In this document: positions 1 through 8,455 of the stretch, piece by piece
Position numbering within the stretch: the stretch's first letter is position 1
Layout: each line of letters opens with the position of its first letter
Assembly: GCF_001468465.1 (NCBI RefSeq)
Contig: NZ_LNSA01000014.1
Span: 43,376 to 107,375 of the forward strand
Source: Sphingopyxis sp. H115
Lineage (GTDB): Bacteria > Pseudomonadota > Alphaproteobacteria > Sphingomonadales > Sphingomonadaceae
Length of the DNA: 64,000 nucleotides
Direction: 5' to 3'
Position numbers and translations under genes: made by a program
The notes under the pieces: generated by a model
What the model was told of the DNA's origin: nothing
The model's input: the letters and a program-made list of their open reading frames with translations, nothing else
Databases searched by the model: none

Positions 1-1
1 G

Positions 2-373
2 CACGAAGCGGTCGCCGCTGCGCCGCTGTTGCGCACCGGCATCCCCGTCATCGGCTATATGCCCGACATCCTCTACGCGCCCGAACTCGACTATCTGGGC
101 GAGATCGAGCCGGGGCTGCGCGCGACGGTGCGTTCGTCGTCGATCCTCGCGCAACGACGGATGATCGCAGGCGGCGCGGGAGTCGGCGTGCTCCCCTGCT
201 TCCTCGCCGCAGGCGATCCCGGGCTGGTGCGCGTGCGGCCCGATCAGGCGATCGCGCGCGCCTTTTGGCTCGCGCTCCACCGCGACGTCGCACCGCAACC
301 GCGCATCCGCGCGTTTATCGAATGGCTGGACGGCGAGGTAAGGGAGAGCAGGGGATTGCTGGTGCCGGCCTAG
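2..373 (+). CDS. LysR-family transcriptional regulator, C-terminal part (5' end outside window)
   Basis: The open frame enters from the left edge and ends at TAG 371-373. The visible ~123 residues resemble the end of a LysR substrate-binding domain: a VGVLPCFLA stretch in the position of the usual G.G...LP, followed by the last helix FIEWLDGEVRE. No DNA-binding domain is visible because the 5' end is missing. It is convergent with uxuB, and the two stop codons share the 4-bp palindrome CTAG (370-373). Its targets cannot be read from this fragment. Control of the neighbouring uronate genes is possible but unproven, because that cluster has its own LacI-type regulator. Confidence 0.75.
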   Translation, partial: HEAVAAAPLLRTGIPVIGYMPDILYAPELDYLGEIEPGLRATVRSSSILAQRRMIAGGAGVGVLPCFLAAGDPGLVRVRPDQAIARAFWLALHRDVAPQPRIRAFIEWLDGEVRESRGLLVPA

Positions 374-1689
374 GCCGGACGCCACGCCGACGCGACCAGC
401 CCCCCGTCGCCGAATATCCGCTCGATCGCGTAGGGGCCTGCTGCTGCGGCCCGCAGCTTGTCGCCTAGCGGGTCGTCGACCGGATGGTCACTCCGCAAGA
501 AGGCGATCCACGCCGCGATCGCAGCTTCGATCGATGGGCAGCGCGCCCCGCGCCGCTGATGCCACGCCAGCGTTTCGAGCCAGCGCTGCGGGATCTTCTG
601 GCTGCCGTCCATCGCGATCTGGATCAGCCGGTGGTCGAGTGCGGGATTGGCGAAGCGGTCGAGCAGCGCATCGGCATAGCCCGCCAGATCCTGTCCCGGC
701 GCGGCGTCGATCGTCGGCGCGGCTTCATCGCGCATCAGTCGTTCGATGAGCGGGCGAATTTCGGGGTCGAGTATCGCCTTATGGACATAGTCATGTCCTT
801 TCCCCAGCCCGATATAGGCCAGCGCCGAGTGCGCGCCGTTGAGCATGCGCAGCTTCGCCGTTTCGTACGGCGCGACGTCGGCAACGAGTTCGGCGCCGAC
901 ATTCTCCCAGCGCGGGCGCGGGCCGGCGAAATCATCCTCGATCACCCACTGGCTGAAGGCTTCGGTGACCACCGCGCCCTCGTCGCGCGCGCCAAGCGCG
1001 GATTCGATGGTCGCCCGGTCGGCGTCGGTCGTCGCGGGGACGATGCGGTCGATCATCGTCGCGGGGACGCGACACTGCGCGTCGAACCAGTCGACGAGAT
1101 CCGGATGGTCCGAGGCGAGATATTCGCGCATCAGCCGGCGCAGCACCGTGCCATTGTTCGCGAGATTGTCGCAGCTGAGCAAGGTCAGCCCCGGCAAGCC
1201 CGCCGCCTTGCGCGTGGCAAGTCCGGCGCCGACGAAGCGATAGAGGCTCGACACGCCCTTGGCCGCATCCAGATCGAGCGCGCCGTCGGGACCACGCAGA
1301 TAGCCCTTCTCGGTGACGGTGAAGCTGACGATATGCGTCGTCGGCGCGGCGATGGCGTCGATCACGGCTTGCGGGTCGTCAGCCGCGACGAGCACTCTTT
1401 GCACCGCGCCGATCAGGCGCAACCCGGTCCCTGCGGCGCTGCGCGCGCTGACGGTGTACAGCCCGTCTTGCGGGTTCAACTGCGCGGCGACGTTGGGAGA
1501 GCGGAGCGACACGCCGATGATGCCCCAGTCGCGGTCGCCTGCGGCCATCGCATCGTCGGTATAGACCGCCAGATGCGCGCGGTGGAACGCGCCGATGCCG
1601 ATATGGACGATACCCGCCGCCTGCGCCGCGCGGTCGTAACCCGGCGCCTGCACCGACGCCGGGATCGGCGCTTCAGCCGACAGCCTCAC
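370..1689 (-). CDS. uxuB: Fructuronate reductase / mannitol dehydrogenase family
   Basis: Cytoplasmic NAD(H)-dependent polyol/uronate dehydrogenase family, 439 aa. The N-terminal Rossmann region starts with VHIGIGAFHRAH and continues to WGIIGVSLR. The C-terminal all-helical domain contains KLRMLNGAH and the GSQKIPQR motif typical of UxuB/mannitol dehydrogenases. I place the start at GTG 1687-1689, which overlaps the uxaC stop in a GTGA junction; more upstream starts would run deep into uxaC. In the hexuronate pathway it would reduce D-fructuronate, the UxaC product, to D-mannonate. It is the last gene of the minus-strand uronate cluster. Tagaturonate reductase or mannitol dehydrogenase activity is an alternative within the same family, but adjacency to uxaC favours the uronate role. 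Confidence 0.85.
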   Translation of the reverse strand: MRLSAEAPIPASVQAPGYDRAAQAAGIVHIGIGAFHRAHLAVYTDDAMAAGDRDWGIIGVSLRSPNVAAQLNPQDGLYTVSARSAAGTGLRLIGAVQRVLVAADDPQAVIDAIAAPTTHIVSFTVTEKGYLRGPDGALDLDAAKGVSSLYRFVGAGLATRKAAGLPGLTLLSCDNLANNGTVLRRLMREYLASDHPDLVDWFDAQCRVPATMIDRIVPATTDADRATIESALGARDEGAVVTEAFSQWVIEDDFAGPRPRWENVGAELVADVAPYETAKLRMLNGAHSALAYIGLGKGHDYVHKAILDPEIRPLIERLMRDEAAPTIDAAPGQDLAGYADALLDRFANPALDHRLIQIAMDGSQKIPQRWLETLAWHQRRGARCPSIEAAIAAWIAFLRSDHPVDDPLGDKLRAAAAGPYAIERIFGDGGLVASAWRPA

Positions 1690-3098
1690 AGCTTGTACGC
1701 GGCCTTGGCGAGATTGTAGCTGAGGTCGGCCGCGAGTTCGGCGGCCTCCCATTCTTCCATCCGGTGCTCGGCGACGAGCCCGGCCAGAAAGCCGCAGTCG
1801 ATGCGGCGCGCGACGTCGTGGCGCGCGGGGATCGACAGGAAAGCGCGCGTGTCGTCGTTGAAGCCCACCGTGTTGTAGAAGCCCGCGGTCTCGGTCATCT
1901 GGCTGCGGAACCTCCGCATTCCTTCGGGGCTGTCGTGGAACCACCACGCAGGGCCAAGCTTCAGCGCCGGATAATGGCCGGCGAGCGGCGCCAGTTCGCG
2001 AGCATAGCTCGTCTCGTCGAGGGTGAAGAGGATGATCGTCAGCGCCGCTTCATTGCCATAGCGTCCGAGCAACGGGCGCAGCGCATGGACATAGTCGGTC
2101 GCGGTCGGGATATCGGCGCCCTTGTCGCGGCCGTAATGGGTGAACAGCCAGCGGTTGTGGTTGCGGAAGGCGCCGGGGTGGATCTGCATCACCAGCCCGT
2201 CATCGAGGCTCATCCCCGCCATCACCGTCAGCATATGCGCGCGGAACAGCTCGGCATCGGCGGCGCTGACTTCGGCGCCGGTGACACGATCGAACAGCGC
2301 CTCGGCCTCCGCGACCGACAGGTCGGCGGTCGCGGCGGTGGGGTGACCATGATCGGTCGAGGTCGCGCCCATTTCGGCGAAGAAGGCGCGGCGACCTCGG
2401 TGCGCGGCGAGATAGCCGGCATAGGAGAAGGCGTCTTCGCCCGACAGATCGGAGAAGCGCTTCAGATTATCGCGAAAGCCTTCGAACTCGGGATCGATCA
2501 CCGGGTCGGGGCGATAGGCGGTGATGACGCGCCCCGCCCATTCGCCGCTGGCATTGGCGGCGCGGATCACGGCATGATGTTCGAGCGTGTCGAGCGGGCC
2601 TTCGGTCGTCGCGATCACCTCGATCCCGAAACGGTCGAACAAGGCGCGCGGGCGGAAGGCATCGGTCGCGAGCGCTTCGGTGATCCGGTCGTAATAGAGA
2701 TCCGACGTCTCGGCCGAAAATTGCACCTCGAAGCCGAAGGCTTCGGCGAACACCCAGTCCATCCACATGCGGCTCGGGGTACCGCGAAACAGGTGATAAT
2801 TCTGCGCGAACAGCCGCCAGCTCTCGCGCGGGTCCGCCGCGGCGTTCCGGATGCCGAGGGCGTCCAGCGATATGCCCTGCGAATAGAGCATCCGGAAAAC
2901 ATAGTGATCGGGATGCAGCAGCAGCTCGGCCGCATTGCCGAAAGGCGCATTGCCCGCGAACCAGCTCGGGTCGGTGTGCCCGTGCGGGCTGACGATCGGC
3001 AGCCCGGCCACCTCCCTGTAGAGCCGGCGCGCGATGTCGCGCTGCGCCGGATCGGACGGAAAGAGGCGGTCGGGGGAGAGCAGCAACGGGCGCGGCAT
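1686..3098 (-). CDS. uxaC: Glucuronate isomerase
   Basis: Uronate isomerase of the amidohydrolase-like superfamily, 470 aa, the usual UxaC length. It interconverts D-glucuronate and D-fructuronate (also D-galacturonate and D-tagaturonate) in the cytoplasm. The N-terminal metal-site motif SPHGHTDPSWFA is visible, and the C-terminal part carries LGPAWWFHDSPEGM and VGFNDDTRAF, both characteristic of the family. The start ATG 3096-3098 gives MPRPLLLSPDRLF, the typical UxaC beginning. Its stop overlaps the GTG of uxuB and its start lies 4 bp after the MFS transporter stop, so the three genes are one transcript. It handles saturated uronic acids, complementing KduI/KduD, which handle unsaturated ones. 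Confidence 0.93.
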   Translation of the reverse strand: MPRPLLLSPDRLFPSDPAQRDIARRLYREVAGLPIVSPHGHTDPSWFAGNAPFGNAAELLLHPDHYVFRMLYSQGISLDALGIRNAAADPRESWRLFAQNYHLFRGTPSRMWMDWVFAEAFGFEVQFSAETSDLYYDRITEALATDAFRPRALFDRFGIEVIATTEGPLDTLEHHAVIRAANASGEWAGRVITAYRPDPVIDPEFEGFRDNLKRFSDLSGEDAFSYAGYLAAHRGRRAFFAEMGATSTDHGHPTAATADLSVAEAEALFDRVTGAEVSAADAELFRAHMLTVMAGMSLDDGLVMQIHPGAFRNHNRWLFTHYGRDKGADIPTATDYVHALRPLLGRYGNEAALTIILFTLDETSYARELAPLAGHYPALKLGPAWWFHDSPEGMRRFRSQMTETAGFYNTVGFNDDTRAFLSIPARHDVARRIDCGFLAGLVAEHRMEEWEAAELAADLSYNLAKAAYKL

Positions 3099-3102
3099 GG
3101 CG

Positions 3103-4410
3103 CTATTTTGCGCTTTCGACGGTGACCGGCGCGAGGCGCGGGCTGAGGATATGGACCGCGAACACCGCGAGGAAATAGACGGTGGTGCAGGCGGCGAAGA
3201 TGAGCGTATAATTGCCACCGGTCGCGTCGAGCACGAGCCCGGTCGATTTCGCCATGATCATGCCGCCAACGCCGCCCATGAAACCGCCGAGCCCGATCAC
3301 CGAACCGACCGCGCGTTTCGGGAACATGTCGGGCGGGATCGACAGGATCGTCGACGAAAAGGCCTGGTGCCCGGCGAGCGCGATGCCAATCAGCACCACC
3401 GCGAGCCACATATTGTCGAGCCCCGAGACGAACAGCAAAGGCAGCACGCAGCAGCCTGCGCCGAGCATCGTCGCCTTGCGCGCGAAATTGACGCTGTGCC
3501 CCGACTGGATCAGCTTCGACGACACCCAGCCGCCGAGGATGCTGCCGACGTCGGACAGCAGATACATGATGATCATCGGCAGCAAGACGACCTTCAAATC
3601 GACATCATAGGTGGTGCTGAAATATTTGGGCAGCCAGAACAGCATCAGGAACCAGACCGGATCGGTGAGGAACTTGCCGATCGAATAGGCCCAGGCTTCG
3701 CGCTTGGTGACGATCGCGCCCCAGCCGAGGCGCTCGATCTTTTCGGGCGGATCATGCTCGATCCATGCGAGTTCGGCGTCGCTGACCTTCCCGCTTTCGC
3801 GCGGGTTGCTGTAGAGCCAGAGCCAGAGAATCAGCAGCAGGACCCCGAAAGCCCCTGTGTAGATGAAGGTCTCGCGCCAGTCGAAGCCCATCCAGACCAT
3901 GAACAGCGCGATCGTCGGCGCGGTCAGGATCACGCCGATCGTCGTCGCGCTGTTGACCCAGCCGATCGCGTAGGAGCGTTCCTTTTGCGGGAACCATTCG
4001 CTCGACGCGCGGACGACCGACGGGAAATGCCCCGCCTCGCCAACCCCAAGGATGACCCGCGCCATCATGAAGGAGACGACCGACGACGCGAAACCGTGTG
4101 CGATATGGCCGACGGTCCAGGTCGAGATGGCGATCGCATAGCCGACCTTGGGCCCGAAGCGGTCGATCAGCCAGCCCATGAGAAGAAAGCCCAAGGCATA
4201 GGCGGCCTGGAAGGCGGTGACGATGTTGCCATAGTCATTCTCGCTCCAACCCAGCTCAGTCCCGAGCGTCGGGGCGAGCAGGCCGAGCATGGTGCGGTCG
4301 ATATAGTTGACCGTGGTCGCGGCAAAGAGCACAGCGACGATCAGCCAGCGGTAACGCCCCGACTTCGGCACCGGCGCCGCCGTCCCTCCGTCCGCGAATG
4401 CCTGTGCCAT
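3103..4410 (-). CDS. MFS transporter, hexuronate (ExuT-like) type
   Basis: Inner-membrane major facilitator of 435 aa with about 12 hydrophobic segments. The segment VNYIDRTMLGLLAPTL in TM1, the DRFGPK loop between TM2 and TM3, and EAGHFPSVVRASSEWFP in TM4-5 are typical of the anion:cation symporter group that includes ExuT and glucarate/galactonate transporters. The start ATG 4408-4410 is preceded by a strong GGAGAGG ribosome site. It sits between the FAH-family gene and uxaC, so uptake of free hexuronate or a related sugar acid across the inner membrane is the likely job. The exact substrate cannot be read from the sequence. Confidence 0.87.
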   Translation of the reverse strand: MAQAFADGGTAAPVPKSGRYRWLIVAVLFAATTVNYIDRTMLGLLAPTLGTELGWSENDYGNIVTAFQAAYALGFLLMGWLIDRFGPKVGYAIAISTWTVGHIAHGFASSVVSFMMARVILGVGEAGHFPSVVRASSEWFPQKERSYAIGWVNSATTIGVILTAPTIALFMVWMGFDWRETFIYTGAFGVLLLILWLWLYSNPRESGKVSDAELAWIEHDPPEKIERLGWGAIVTKREAWAYSIGKFLTDPVWFLMLFWLPKYFSTTYDVDLKVVLLPMIIMYLLSDVGSILGGWVSSKLIQSGHSVNFARKATMLGAGCCVLPLLFVSGLDNMWLAVVLIGIALAGHQAFSSTILSIPPDMFPKRAVGSVIGLGGFMGGVGGMIMAKSTGLVLDATGGNYTLIFAACTTVYFLAVFAVHILSPRLAPVTVESAK

Positions 4411-4432
4411 AATCCTCTCCCGTAATTTTGCT

Positions 4433-5224
4433 TTAGTAGCTTTTGATCGAGCAGCCGACGCGGATTTTTCCGTCGAACAGCGCTTCGGCGCGTTGGCCGG
4501 GCCTGATTTCATGGATGCCGGTGATCGCGCCCGCCGACACCCAGGTCCCCGGCGGGATCGCGATACCGCGCGCGCGCAGGATTTCGATCAGGAACAGCGC
4601 CGATCCGAACGGACCGTCGAGCATGGCCTCCATCGTCGCCGCGCCCACCGTCTCGCCGTCGATCGCCATTTCGACCGGCATGCGGATCAGGTCGGCGTCC
4701 TGCCAGCCGGCGATCGACGAGCCGAGGATCAGCCCCTTGTTATTACCAAAATCCGACGCGGTGACCGCGGGACCGTGGCGGTTGATTTCGGGAAAGGGCG
4801 AGCTTGCGATCTCGATGCCGGTGCGGACGTCGGCGATACAGCCCTTTACGCTGTCGATATCATAATCGCCTGTGCCGACGTCGCCGAAGCACAGAAGTAT
4901 CTCAGCCTCGGCCGCGGCAAAGCCGCCGGCATAGACGGGCATCGCCGGTTCGTCGGCGCCATCGAAAATCTCGTCGGCGAAGATCGGTCCGGTCAGGCGG
5001 TTGCCGCCATAACGATCGACGAGGTCGGGGGCGATTCGCCCGACCTTCCACCCGCCGATGCGGCGACCATCATAGGCGATCGCGCTGTCCTGGATCGCAT
5101 AGGCGTCGGCCATCGTCTGTGGCATCGCGCCGGGATAGGCGGTAAGCGGTGTCTTTCCCGCACGCGCGTCGATCAATGCACGCGCCACATTCTGTTGATC
5201 GCTTGTCGCCAGCATCTTTCTCAT
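4433..5224 (-). CDS. Fumarylacetoacetate hydrolase family, 2-keto-4-pentenoate hydratase-like protein
   Basis: 263-aa cytoplasmic protein of the FAH/MhpD hydratase superfamily. Visible family features are IGGWKVGRIAP, the acidic metal-site segment AAAEAEILL, the VRTGIEIASSPFPE block and a C-terminal WVSAGAITGIHEIRPG segment. Known members hydrate 2-keto-4-pentenoates or cleave or dehydrate 2-keto acids. The nearby kduI, kduD, kdgK, uxaC and uxuB genes make a sugar-derived 2-keto-3-deoxy acid a plausible substrate, but no established step of the Kdu/Uxu routes needs this enzyme. A perfect operator-like palindrome lies 28 bp upstream of the start. The real reaction is unknown. Confidence 0.75.
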   Translation of the reverse strand: MRKMLATSDQQNVARALIDARAGKTPLTAYPGAMPQTMADAYAIQDSAIAYDGRRIGGWKVGRIAPDLVDRYGGNRLTGPIFADEIFDGADEPAMPVYAGGFAAAEAEILLCFGDVGTGDYDIDSVKGCIADVRTGIEIASSPFPEINRHGPAVTASDFGNNKGLILGSSIAGWQDADLIRMPVEMAIDGETVGAATMEAMLDGPFGSALFLIEILRARGIAIPPGTWVSAGAITGIHEIRPGQRAEALFDGKIRVGCSIKSY

Positions 5225-5251
5225 TTCCCTCTTCCGCGGCAGGGTGTAAGA

Positions 5252-5263
5252 GACACCGGTGTC
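5252..5263. promoter_or_regulatory. Candidate LacI-family operator upstream of the FAH-family gene
   Basis: GACACCGGTGTC is a perfect 12-bp palindrome with the central CG typical of LacI-family operators. It lies 28 bp before the start of the FAH-family gene on the minus strand. Its core matches the sites at 8338-8351 and 14029-14042, so the repressor encoded at 8456-9523 is the likely binder. This would give the downstream half of the operon its own regulated promoter. No clear -10/-35 pair was assigned. Confidence 0.6.
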
Positions 5264-5278
5264 AAAAGCAAGCGGATA

Positions 5279-5515
5279 TCAGATGTACGACAAATTTCCT
5301 TTCCCCGGTGCGGTCGGCCCGGCGGCGCAAATGCCGCGCGGACGCAACGGCCAGTTATAGCGCGTCACGACCCACGCGGCCGACGGTCTTGGGTCGCTGA
5401 AGGCGGCGATCGAAACGCCGGGACCCCCGACATCGGCGGGATCGGTAACGCTGCCGGTCGAATAAGCGCCGCCGTAGAAGCCGCGCCTGCGGTCAGCCGC
5501 GTCCGCCGCGTCCAC
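5279..5515 (-). other. Coding-like tail in frame after the kdgK stop; unidentified
   Basis: The 291-bp gap between kdgK and the FAH-family gene contains 78 codons in the same frame as kdgK, directly after its TAG stop, ending at TGA 5279-5281. The translation has plausible composition and strong third-position GC, with stretches such as VTDPADVGGPGVSIAAF and VTRYNWPLRPRGI. I do not recognise it. It could be the 3' remnant of a lost gene, an unusual extension reached only by stop readthrough, or chance open frame in GC-rich DNA. There is no convincing ribosome site. Confidence 0.25.
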
Positions 5516-6529
5516 CTATCGCCGGACATCGAGCCCGCCGCCATGAAACGCATCGATATCGGTCTGCCCGAAACGGCTCGCGTCGCCCGGCAGCGAATGT
5601 TTGAGGCAGGTGAGAGCGAGGCCGCTTTGGGCCATCGCCCCGGCATCGCCGCCCGAGCGATACGCGTGCAGCACCCCAGCAGCAAAGGCATCGCCGGCAC
5701 CGATCCGGTCGACGATGCCGGTGACGTCGATTTCGGCGGTCTGGTGGCAAGCATCGCGAAGGTCGACGCGCGCCGCGATGCGGTGATGGTCGGCGGTAAC
5801 GGTGTGCCGCGCGGTCGATGCGATGAGCCGGAGGCCGGGAAAAGCCGCGAAACCGGCCTCGGCTGCCTCGCGCCGCCGGTCTTCGCCATCGCCGCTGAAC
5901 GCCTTGCCCAGCACCAGCGACAGGTCGCGGTGGTTGCCGAACAAAATGTCGGCGTTGCCGATCAATTCCGTCAGAACCGAACGCGGGTCGCTGTCCCACG
6001 CCTCCCACAGCATCGCGCGGTAATTGCCGTCGAAGCTGATCGGCACCCTGAGCCGCTTCGCCGCGCGCGCTGCGGCGAGCGCGGCGTCGGCCGAACGCGG
6101 ACCGAGCGCGGGGGTGATTCCAGAGAGGTGGAGCAGGCTGGCGCCCGCGAGCAGGCGATCGAAGTCATAATCCTCGGGTCCCGTCGCCGCAAAGCTCGAC
6201 CCGGTACGATCATAGACGATCTCCGAAGCCCGGAGCCCGGCGCCCACGCTCAGGAAATAGAGGCCCATGCGCCCCCGATGAAGCGTGACGGCGGTGCAAT
6301 CGACGCCCGCGCCGCGCACCGCCGCCACCGCACCGCGGCCCAGTGCGTTCGAAGGAACCTTGCTGATCATCGCGCAGTCGTGGCCCAGATGCGCGAGCCC
6401 GATCGCGACATTCGCCTCGGCACCGCCGACGTGGAGCGACAACGATGACGACTGCATGAGCAGCTCGTTACCGGGCGCGGTCAGGCGGATCAGCAGTTCG
6501 CCGAAAAAGACAAGGCGGCCTTCGGTCAT
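5516..6529 (-). CDS. kdgK: 2-keto-3-deoxygluconate kinase (PfkB family)
   Basis: Ribokinase/PfkB-family sugar kinase of 337 aa. The N-terminal HVGGAEANVAIGLAHLG segment (about 33-49) and the C-terminal signature DRIGAGDAFAAG (274-285, catalytic base D280) are intact. It is predicted to phosphorylate 2-keto-3-deoxy-D-gluconate to KDPG in the cytoplasm, the point where the KduI/KduD and UxaC/UxuB branches converge. It lies downstream of kduD on the same strand with a ~50-bp gap. Other PfkB sugar kinases share the motif, so the substrate rests on context. The KDPG aldolase needed next is not in the window. Confidence 0.85.
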   Translation of the reverse strand: MTEGRLVFFGELLIRLTAPGNELLMQSSSLSLHVGGAEANVAIGLAHLGHDCAMISKVPSNALGRGAVAAVRGAGVDCTAVTLHRGRMGLYFLSVGAGLRASEIVYDRTGSSFAATGPEDYDFDRLLAGASLLHLSGITPALGPRSADAALAAARAAKRLRVPISFDGNYRAMLWEAWDSDPRSVLTELIGNADILFGNHRDLSLVLGKAFSGDGEDRRREAAEAGFAAFPGLRLIASTARHTVTADHHRIAARVDLRDACHQTAEIDVTGIVDRIGAGDAFAAGVLHAYRSGGDAGAMAQSGLALTCLKHSLPGDASRFGQTDIDAFHGGGLDVRR

Positions 6530-6578
6530 TTCACTCCCCGCTCACCCCCTTTTTGTCGCGGAGGGCGATCCATTATCG

Positions 6579-7331
6579 TTATCGCGCCAGCCAGCCGCCA
6601 TCGACCGCGAGGATATGACCCTGCACATAGTCCGACGCCGAGGACGCCAAGAACACCGCGGCGCCGCCGATGTCGGCCGGATCGCCCCAGCGACCCGCCG
6701 GGATGCGCTCCATGATCTGGCGGTTGCGCGTCTCGTCGCCCTGAAGCGCGGCGGTGTTGTTCGTTGCGATATAACCCGGCGCGATCGCATTGACCTGCAC
6801 GCCCTTTGCCGCCCATTCGTTCGCGAGCAGCTTGGTAAGCCCGCCGACCCCCGATTTCGACGCAGTATAGCTCGGCACGCGAATGCCACCCTGAAAGGTC
6901 AGCATCGAGGCGATGTTGATGATCTTGCCAGAACCGCGCGCGATCATGTGACGGCCCACGCCTTGGCAGAGGAAGAAGAGCGTCTTCAGATTGGTGTCCA
7001 TCACCGCATCCCAATCGGCCTCGGTGAAGTCGACCGCATCGGCGCGGCGGATGATGCCGGCGTTGTTGACGAGGATGTCGATGCGCCCGAACTCGGCGAG
7101 TACCGCGTCGACGAGCGGTTGCACCGCGCCGACGCTCGACAGGTCGGCGGCGAAATTCTTGGCCCGGCGGCCGAGCCCGCGAACCTTGCCGACGGTTTCG
7201 TCGGCGGGCGAGCGGCCTGCGGCGGCGACATCGGCGCCCGCCCCGGCGAGCGCGAGCGCGATCCCCTGTCCGATGCCGGTGTTGGCGCCGGTGACCAGCG
7301 CGACTTTGCCTGTCAGGTCGAATAGTTGCAT
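6579..7331 (-). CDS. kduD: 2-dehydro-3-deoxy-D-gluconate 5-dehydrogenase
   Basis: Short-chain dehydrogenase of 250 aa. It has the Rossmann motif TGANTGIG (14-21), NNAG (89-92), the catalytic Ser142 and the YxxxK pair Tyr155/Lys159. The N-terminus MQLFDLTGKVALVTG and the C-terminus GHILAVDGGWLAR match KduD closely. The family interconverts 3-deoxy-D-glycero-2,5-hexodiulosonate, the KduI product, and 2-keto-3-deoxygluconate using NAD(H). The gene lies between kduI, from which a repeat-bearing 113-bp gap separates it, and kdgK, giving the pathway order kduI-kduD-kdgK. Confidence 0.92.
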   Translation of the reverse strand: MQLFDLTGKVALVTGANTGIGQGIALALAGAGADVAAAGRSPADETVGKVRGLGRRAKNFAADLSSVGAVQPLVDAVLAEFGRIDILVNNAGIIRRADAVDFTEADWDAVMDTNLKTLFFLCQGVGRHMIARGSGKIINIASMLTFQGGIRVPSYTASKSGVGGLTKLLANEWAAKGVQVNAIAPGYIATNNTAALQGDETRNRQIMERIPAGRWGDPADIGGAAVFLASSASDYVQGHILAVDGGWLAR

Positions 7332-7345
7332 CGTTCGTCTATCCT

Positions 7346-7426
7346 CGTCACCCCGGACCTGATCCGGGGTCCATGATCTGATGCACTCCCTTCGCCAATG
7401 GATCCCGGATCAAGTCCGGGATGACG
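7346..7426. repeat. REP-like inverted repeat between kduI and kduD
   Basis: Two oppositely oriented near-copies of a short palindromic unit lie head to head. The first reads CACCCCGGACCTGATCCGGG and the second is the complementary type GATCCCGGATCAAGTCCGGG, and each can itself fold into a hairpin. A related decayed copy lies at 20054-20127. The arrangement resembles intergenic REP-type elements. In this position it may form an mRNA stem-loop between kduI and kduD. Confidence 0.7.
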
Positions 7427-7444
7427 AAAGCGGCAAGGGCGGCT

Positions 7445-8287
7445 CTAGCTCAGCTGGCAGATATCGAGGACGTTCATGTCGGTATAATCCTGATTCTCGC
7501 CCGCCATCGCCCAGATGAAAGCATAGGATTTGGTGCCCGCACCCATGTGGATCGACCAGGGCGGCGAGATCACCGCTTCCTCGTTCTGCATGACGATGTG
7601 GCGCGTCGCCTCGCCCTCTCCCATGAAGTGCATGACGCGGTCGGTGTCGACATTGTCGAGCTCGAAATAGAAATAGATCTCGCTGCGGCGCTCGTGGATG
7701 TGCGGCGGCATCGTGTTCCAAACGCTGCCTTCCTTGAGCACGGTGAGGCCCATCACGAGCTGCGCGCTGTCGCACACGCCGGGGATGACGAGCTGGTAAA
7801 TTGTGCGCTCGTTCGATTCGGCGAGGCTGCCGCGGTCGAGCGCATTGGCATCGGCGATACCCAGCTTGCGCGTCGTGAACGCCTTGTGCGCGGGGCACGA
7901 CGCCAGATAATAGCGTGCGCCTTCGCCCGCGAACTCGACGTCCTTGGCGCCCATCGTCACATAGAGGCAATCTTTGTTGCCGAGCGTGAAGCTTTCGCCG
8001 TCGACCGTGACGGTGCCTTCCACCGCCGAAACATTGACGATCGCGAGTTCGCGGCGTTCAAGGAACGGGTGGCCCGCGGCCGAAGGCGGCTCGGTCTGGG
8101 CGGGCAGCTTGACCGGCGCACTGCCGATGGCAACGCCGCCGATCACGAAACGGTCGGCGTGCGTATAGTTGAGGACGCACTCACCTGTACGGAACAGGTT
8201 CTGGATCAGATAGCGATCGCGCAGTTCGGCGTTCGACACCTCCTCCATCATCACGGGATGGGTGGCGTAATAGGTCTTCGAAAACAT
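7445..8287 (-). CDS. kduI: 5-dehydro-4-deoxy-D-glucuronate isomerase
   Basis: Cupin-fold zinc isomerase, 280 aa from ATG 8285-8287; E. coli KduI has 278. It converts 5-keto-4-deoxyuronate, formed from the unsaturated ends left by polysaccharide lyases, to 3-deoxy-D-glycero-2,5-hexodiulosonate. The metal-binding residues are visible as H196 and H198 (PPHIHER), E203 and H247 ([11 protein letters not shown]). I prefer this ATG over a TTG 18 bp upstream because the GAGGAT ribosome site is well spaced and [11 protein letters not shown] is the usual KduI start. It is the first gene of the minus-strand cluster and diverges from lacI, with an operator between them. Confidence 0.94.
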   Translation of the reverse strand: MFSKTYYATHPVMMEEVSNAELRDRYLIQNLFRTGECVLNYTHADRFVIGGVAIGSAPVKLPAQTEPPSAAGHPFLERRELAIVNVSAVEGTVTVDGESFTLGNKDCLYVTMGAKDVEFAGEGARYYLASCPAHKAFTTRKLGIADANALDRGSLAESNERTIYQLVIPGVCDSAQLVMGLTVLKEGSVWNTMPPHIHERRSEIYFYFELDNVDTDRVMHFMGEGEATRHIVMQNEEAVISPPWSIHMGAGTKSYAFIWAMAGENQDYTDMNVLDICQLS

Positions 8288-8337
8288 GGGGGCATCCTCG
8301 CTCAAGATTTCGGGCTTGTGGCCTTGCTAGATTTGAT

Positions 8338-8351
8338 GGTAACCGGTGTCA
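8338..8351. promoter_or_regulatory. Candidate LacI-family operator between kduI and lacI
   Basis: GGTAACCGGTGTCA lies 51 bp before kduI and 105 bp before lacI. The same 14 bases, extended to an identical 18-bp block (TGGTAACCGGTGTCAAGA at 8337-8354), recur before the TonB receptor at 14028-14045. The core ACCGGTGTC is shared with the perfect palindrome at 5252-5263. A second inverted repeat, GGTGT-TG-ACACC, follows at 8355-8366. The position allows one repressor to control both divergent transcripts, including its own gene. Confidence 0.65.
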
Positions 8352-8455
8352 AGAGGTGTTGACACCCCCGTCGGGCGGTTGATTTTAGCTGATCGAGCGC
8401 CCATCAGCATGGAAAGCGCGAGCCTGGCCAGGGGCTTGCAGGGGAAAGACGGAAT

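Noticed and set aside
484..1719. Long open frame on the plus strand opposite uxuB
   Set aside because: Antisense shadow in GC-rich DNA: Arg/Ala/Gly-rich translation without motifs, exactly opposite a recognised gene.
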